Below, in pieces: positions 14,368 to 17,819 of a stretch of 17,819 nucleotides of DNA (the stretch's first letter is position 1; every line of letters begins with the position of its first letter). The stretch is from UBA685 sp002299005. GTDB lineage: Bacteria; Pseudomonadota; Alphaproteobacteria; Puniceispirillales; Puniceispirillaceae. The DNA lies in contig CAXAAH010000031.1 in NCBI GenBank assembly GCA_963966775.1, forward strand, positions 1 to 17,819, given 5' to 3'. The notes beneath the pieces were generated by a model that saw only the letters and a list, made by a program, of their open reading frames with translations, ran no database searches and was not told the origin of the DNA. The position numbers and the translations under genes were made by a program.

Positions 14368-14874
14368 TTAGGAATTTGGCTCTTGGTCAATCTCTAGGAA
14401 ATAGCGCTTAAGGCGCAATGTCAATTTATCTGCTAATTGCCTTGTTAGGCGTTCTGCGGCAAATTGTTTGGATTTATCTTGGCCATAATAAGAGGAAATT
14501 GTGCCAGATGTCGCGGTGGCGGTAATTGTACCAGAGGTCAAAGCGCCGCCGCTCACCCTGTCACTTAGCGCATAGGTCAGCTGCATGCTTGTTTTTGACA
14601 AGGTTGAGGATTTACCGCGCACAGCGAGGGTTGATGAATTTGTCGCCGTCAATTTGGTGGTTAGGGCCAGATCGCGCAAAGCGGCATTTTGATTAAGATT
14701 ATCAACCAAATGACGGTTAAAGATCTGCTGAAGACGCGTATCTGCCGCTTTAATATCGATGCGATCTAACTGCTCTTGTGTCTGTGCTGTGATATCAGCG
14801 CTTGATAATGTCTGGCAGGCTGATAGGCCAAAACACAGGATGAGAGCCAAAAATAGCTGTTTATATAACGACAT
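14368..14874 (-). CDS. lptE: LPS-assembly lipoprotein LptE
   Basis: LptE is the outer-membrane lipoprotein that plugs LptD and helps insert lipopolysaccharide. The chosen start (ATG at 14874) gives a clean lipoprotein signal: Lys5, a hydrophobic core, and the lipobox LSAC with Cys20, followed by a mature protein rich in Thr/Ser beta segments and a Lys/Arg-rich end. A longer reading from 14898 adds eight residues before this signal and is less likely. The gene overlaps the end of leuS by 14 bases. Similarity to known LptE is weak at sequence level, as is normal for the family; the call rests on the lipobox, size (168 residues) and the conserved position between leuS and holA. Confidence 0.85.
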   Translation of the reverse strand: MSLYKQLFLALILCFGLSACQTLSSADITAQTQEQLDRIDIKAADTRLQQIFNRHLVDNLNQNAALRDLALTTKLTATNSSTLAVRGKSSTLSKTSMQLTYALSDRVSGGALTSGTITATATSGTISSYYGQDKSKQFAAERLTRQLADKLTLRLKRYFLEIDQEPNS

Positions 14875-17422
14875 TGATAATCCTATTCGGAACGACAATC
14901 ACCTTTTTAGGGCTACTACCTTCAAGATATTTCACAATGCTAGGATGCGCTAGTGCTTTTTGCGTCGCCTCGTCTCTATCACAATCAACTGGCAGGCTGA
15001 CAGTGGCGCGCAATTTGCCATTTACCTGCACGCCAATCTCAACCTCATCTGCGACAAGCCATGCCTCATCAGCCTGTGGCCAAGGGGCGTTTGTCACAAG
15101 ACCTGTGCCGCCCGCTGCTTCCCATAATTCTTCGGCAATATGCGGCGCAAAAGGCGCGATAAGCTGTGCCAGGGTGGTGATCGCAAAATCACGAACCTGT
15201 TTGGCGCCTTCAGTGTCTTCTTTTAGATCTGAGATAGCGCCCGCTAGGATATGAAGCTGTGCGACGCACCGGTTGAGGGCAAAACGCTCAATATCATTGC
15301 CGATAGAGGCAACAGATTGGTGCGTTATGCGCAAGCATGTCTTGGCCGCATCACTAAGGCTGTTGGCATCTGCGATAGGGCCGGCATGCGCCAGCCTATC
15401 CTTGAGGCGCCAGACTTTCTGGATGAAGCGATTAGCGCCTTCAACACCTGATTCAGTCCATTCCAAATCACGCTCTGGCGGCGAATCTGATAGCATAAAT
15501 AGGCGCGCTGTATCGGCGCCATAGGTCTCGATGATTAATTCAGGGTCGACCACATTGCGCTTTGATTTACTCATCTTCTCAACACGGCCAGCCTGAATTT
15601 CATCGCCTGTTTTGGCGTGAACCCAGCCATCTTGTGTCTTGGTGACTTCTTCTGGGAACAGCCACGCACCATCCTTATCCTTATAGGATTGATGGCAGAC
15701 CATACCTTGTGTCAAAAGACCGGCAAATGGCTCTGCTAGGTCAAGATAGCCGACCTCTGAGAGCGCTCTTGTGAAAAAGCGTGAATAAAGCAGGTGCAAA
15801 ACCGCATGCTCAACACCGCCAATATATTGATCCACAGGCATCCAATAAGCGGCCGCCTCAGCTGAGAAAGCTTCCTCTGCCTTTGGGTCTGTATAGCGCA
15901 AGAAATACCATGAGCTCTCAAAAAACGTATCAAATGTATCTGTTTCTCTGGTCGCTTGTTCGCCGCAAGATGGGCAAGATGTGTGCTTCCATGAGGGGTG
16001 ATTGGCAAGCGGGTTACCATTGCCGCCAAATTCAACATCGCTTGGCAATGTAACAGGCAAATCTGCGTCAGGCACAGGCACCGCGCCACAATCATCGCAA
16101 TAGATAATCGGAATAGGGCATCCCCAATAACGCTGGCGTGAGACACCCCAATCGCGCAAACGATAGGTTGTCTTCGCACTGCCACAGCCAAGAGCTTCAA
16201 GCACCTCAATGGCTTTTGCTTTGCCCTCATCAATGCCAAGACCGTTCCAATCACCTGAATTAATCAGCGTACCAGGGCCGGTATAGGCCTCATTCTCAAT
16301 GGTAAAGCTGGCCTCATCTGCGTCTTTTGGCAGAACCACGGGCGTGACGTTACAATCATATTTGCGGGCAAAATCAAGGTCACGCTGATCATGCGCAGGA
16401 CAGCCAAAAATCGCGCCTGTGCCATAATCCATCAGCACAAAATTGGCGATATAAACAGGCAATGTCGCGCCGTCAATCAACGGATGGGCGACAGTGAAAT
16501 CAGTCAAATAACCCTTCTTCTCTGCCTTTTCAATCGCTGCCTCAGATGTACCAAGCGCTGAGCATTCTGCTAGGAAGGCTTCGGTGGCTGTATCTTCTTT
16601 GGCTAATGACAGCGAAAGCGGATGGTTCGGTGCCACGGCCACAAAGGATGCGCCAAAAAGCGTATCAGGGCGTGTGGTAAAAATCTCTAGCTCTTGGAAA
16701 TGGGGATTTGGCGTCGCCGACTGAAAGGTCAGGCTCGCGCCAACTGATTTGCCAATCCAATTATGCTGCATCAGGCGGACACGGTCAGGCCATCTATCGA
16801 GCCCCTCAATCGCATCAAGTAGATCAGAGGCGTAATCTGTGATTTTCAAAAACCATTGCGATAGCTGTTTGCGCTCAACAGGCTCGCCTGAACGCCAGCC
16901 CTTGCCGTCAACCACCTGCTCATTGGCAAGCACTGTTTGTTCTACCGGATCCCAATTCACCCAAGATTCCTTGCGATAGGCAAGACCAGCTTTGAGGAAT
17001 TTTAAGAACATCTTCTGCTCATGGCGGTAATAATCAGGCGTGCAAGTCGCGATCTCTCTGTCCCAATCATAAGATAGGCCCATGCGCTTTAGTTGCTCGC
17101 GCATCGCCGCGATATTTTGGGTGGTCCAGTCACCGGGGTGAACGCCGCGCTCCATCGCCGCATTTTCAGCTGGCAGACCAAACGCATCCCAGCCCATAGG
17201 GTGCAGGACATTATAGCCGCTTGCCTTGCGATAGCGCGCCACAACATCGCCAAGCGTGTAATTACGCACATGCCCCATATGAATGCGCCCCGACGGGTAG
17301 GGGAACATTTCCATCACATAATATTTTGGCTTACTTTTATCAATCTCAGAGGTGAAAGCCCCTGTGTTTTCCCATTGTGATTGCCATTTTTCTTCAAGGT
17401 GACGAGGGGCAAAATCGGACAT
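14861..17422 (-). CDS. leuS: Leucyl-tRNA synthetase
   Basis: Class I synthetase that attaches leucine to tRNA-Leu and edits mischarged products. The 853-residue product has the HIGH-type motif HMGH (48-51), the CP1 editing domain with the threonine-rich TTRPDT (249-254) and the conserved aspartate in CPAHDQRDLDFA (Asp345), paired cysteines YCDDC (441-445) and CPSC (483-486) that look like a zinc-binding module, and KMSKS (616-620). The C-terminal anticodon-binding and tRNA-contact domains follow. It overlaps lptE by 14 bases and lies 68 bases after the DUF3576 gene. The start ATG at 17422 fits the family N-terminus; the Shine-Dalgarno signal is weak. Confidence 0.98.
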   Translation of the reverse strand: MSDFAPRHLEEKWQSQWENTGAFTSEIDKSKPKYYVMEMFPYPSGRIHMGHVRNYTLGDVVARYRKASGYNVLHPMGWDAFGLPAENAAMERGVHPGDWTTQNIAAMREQLKRMGLSYDWDREIATCTPDYYRHEQKMFLKFLKAGLAYRKESWVNWDPVEQTVLANEQVVDGKGWRSGEPVERKQLSQWFLKITDYASDLLDAIEGLDRWPDRVRLMQHNWIGKSVGASLTFQSATPNPHFQELEIFTTRPDTLFGASFVAVAPNHPLSLSLAKEDTATEAFLAECSALGTSEAAIEKAEKKGYLTDFTVAHPLIDGATLPVYIANFVLMDYGTGAIFGCPAHDQRDLDFARKYDCNVTPVVLPKDADEASFTIENEAYTGPGTLINSGDWNGLGIDEGKAKAIEVLEALGCGSAKTTYRLRDWGVSRQRYWGCPIPIIYCDDCGAVPVPDADLPVTLPSDVEFGGNGNPLANHPSWKHTSCPSCGEQATRETDTFDTFFESSWYFLRYTDPKAEEAFSAEAAAYWMPVDQYIGGVEHAVLHLLYSRFFTRALSEVGYLDLAEPFAGLLTQGMVCHQSYKDKDGAWLFPEEVTKTQDGWVHAKTGDEIQAGRVEKMSKSKRNVVDPELIIETYGADTARLFMLSDSPPERDLEWTESGVEGANRFIQKVWRLKDRLAHAGPIADANSLSDAAKTCLRITHQSVASIGNDIERFALNRCVAQLHILAGAISDLKEDTEGAKQVRDFAITTLAQLIAPFAPHIAEELWEAAGGTGLVTNAPWPQADEAWLVADEVEIGVQVNGKLRATVSLPVDCDRDEATQKALAHPSIVKYLEGSSPKKVIVVPNRIINVVI

Positions 17423-17490
17423 GCTGCAAACCTATATGTGCCAGTTATATTGCGATAGTAATTGGTTGTTGATGCTTAAAAAGCCAGTGC

Positions 17491-17819
17491 CTAGCTGTCT
17501 GATTCAACTTGCGTGCTGGCTCTGATTTCTCTGGCTCTGGTCAAAATCAGCTCTTCTAAGCGATTGCCCATGCTGGCATCTTGGCCTGCATCTACCCAAC
17601 CAGCGCCGTCATTTAACTGCAAATACACAATCACACGAATAGCATCTGAGCGTAACTCGCGGTCGAGTACGAAAATCGCCAGCTTTAGGCGCTCATTTGG
17701 ACGGTTCGGCAATGAATACCATTCGGTTAGGATAGAGCCACCAAATGTGTCGACATCTGCCAATGGCACGAATGAGGCAATATCAAGCGCCGCACGCCAT
17801 AAAAGCGCATTTACCGGCA
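17491..17819 (-). CDS. DUF3576 family protein, 5' end cut by the window
   Basis: The reading frame stays open to the window edge, so the start lies outside. The visible 109 residues include VNALLWRAALDIASF followed by PLADVDTFGGSILTEWYS, then a basic segment and LKLAIFVLDRELRSDAIRVIVYLQ, which I recognise as the pattern of the alphaproteobacterial DUF3576 family, commonly found just upstream of leuS. Function is unknown. A GTG at 17769 could start a shorter protein, but family-like residues continue upstream of it, so it is not the true start. Other family members often carry an N-terminal lipobox; that part is not visible here. It ends in a Ser/Asp-rich tail. Confidence 0.8.
   Translation of the reverse strand, partial: PVNALLWRAALDIASFVPLADVDTFGGSILTEWYSLPNRPNERLKLAIFVLDRELRSDAIRVIVYLQLNDGAGWVDAGQDASMGNRLEELILTRAREIRASTQVESDS

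Noticed and set aside
1..17819. Defence island, mobile element, CRISPR, toxin-antitoxin or other novel gene system
   Set aside because: Every substantial frame is accounted for by a conserved housekeeping gene in an order typical for alphaproteobacteria. There are no array-like repeats, transposase motifs, RNA genes or unknown gene pairs.

Overview
The window reads as a chromosomal replication-origin and partition neighbourhood of an alphaproteobacterium. The order is secB, dnaQ, coaE, maf, a DUF299 kinase/pyrophosphorylase, a gene-free spacer, hemE, hemJ, rho, ogt, mnmE, mnmG, rsmG, parA, parB, holA, lptE, leuS and a DUF3576 gene. Caulobacter and its relatives have a similar order, with the origin between hemE and the DUF299 gene. 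Base composition looks moderate, roughly half G+C. A free-living marine lineage such as SAR116 would fit, but that is only a guess. I see no rRNA, tRNA, CRISPR array, insertion sequence or phage gene. Gene density is very high.

Left arm (1-3411): secB on the plus strand faces a tightly packed minus-strand operon, DUF299-maf-coaE-dnaQ. The first three genes overlap by 4 and 7 bases. This operon is transcribed away from the origin and links carbon-flux control, nucleotide sanitation, coenzyme A synthesis and replication proofreading.

Origin (3412-3789): about 378 bases without a gene, holding up to eight DnaA-box-like 9-mers in both orientations. The last box is followed by a triplet run that resembles a DnaA-trio unwinding element and then by a very A+T-rich stretch at the hemE start.

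Right arm (3790-13289): hemE-hemJ (haem synthesis), a 228-base leader with a repeated small hairpin, and rho with an intrinsic terminator that lies inside the 3' end of the convergent gene ogt. The conserved mnmE-mnmG-rsmG-parA-parB series follows (tRNA wobble-uridine modification, 16S rRNA methylation, chromosome partition). Three perfect 16-base parS palindromes lie at 7132, 8840 and 10882. They are within ogt, across the first start codon of mnmG, and within rsmG. Origin, centromere and partition proteins therefore all fall within about 10 kb.

Far right (13313-17819): a minus-strand operon DUF3576-leuS-lptE-holA converges on parB. The DUF3576 gene is cut by the window edge.

I found no undescribed gene system. 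The points most worth a second look are the origin architecture, the parS sites written into protein-coding sequence, and several small RNA-structure candidates in the spacers.
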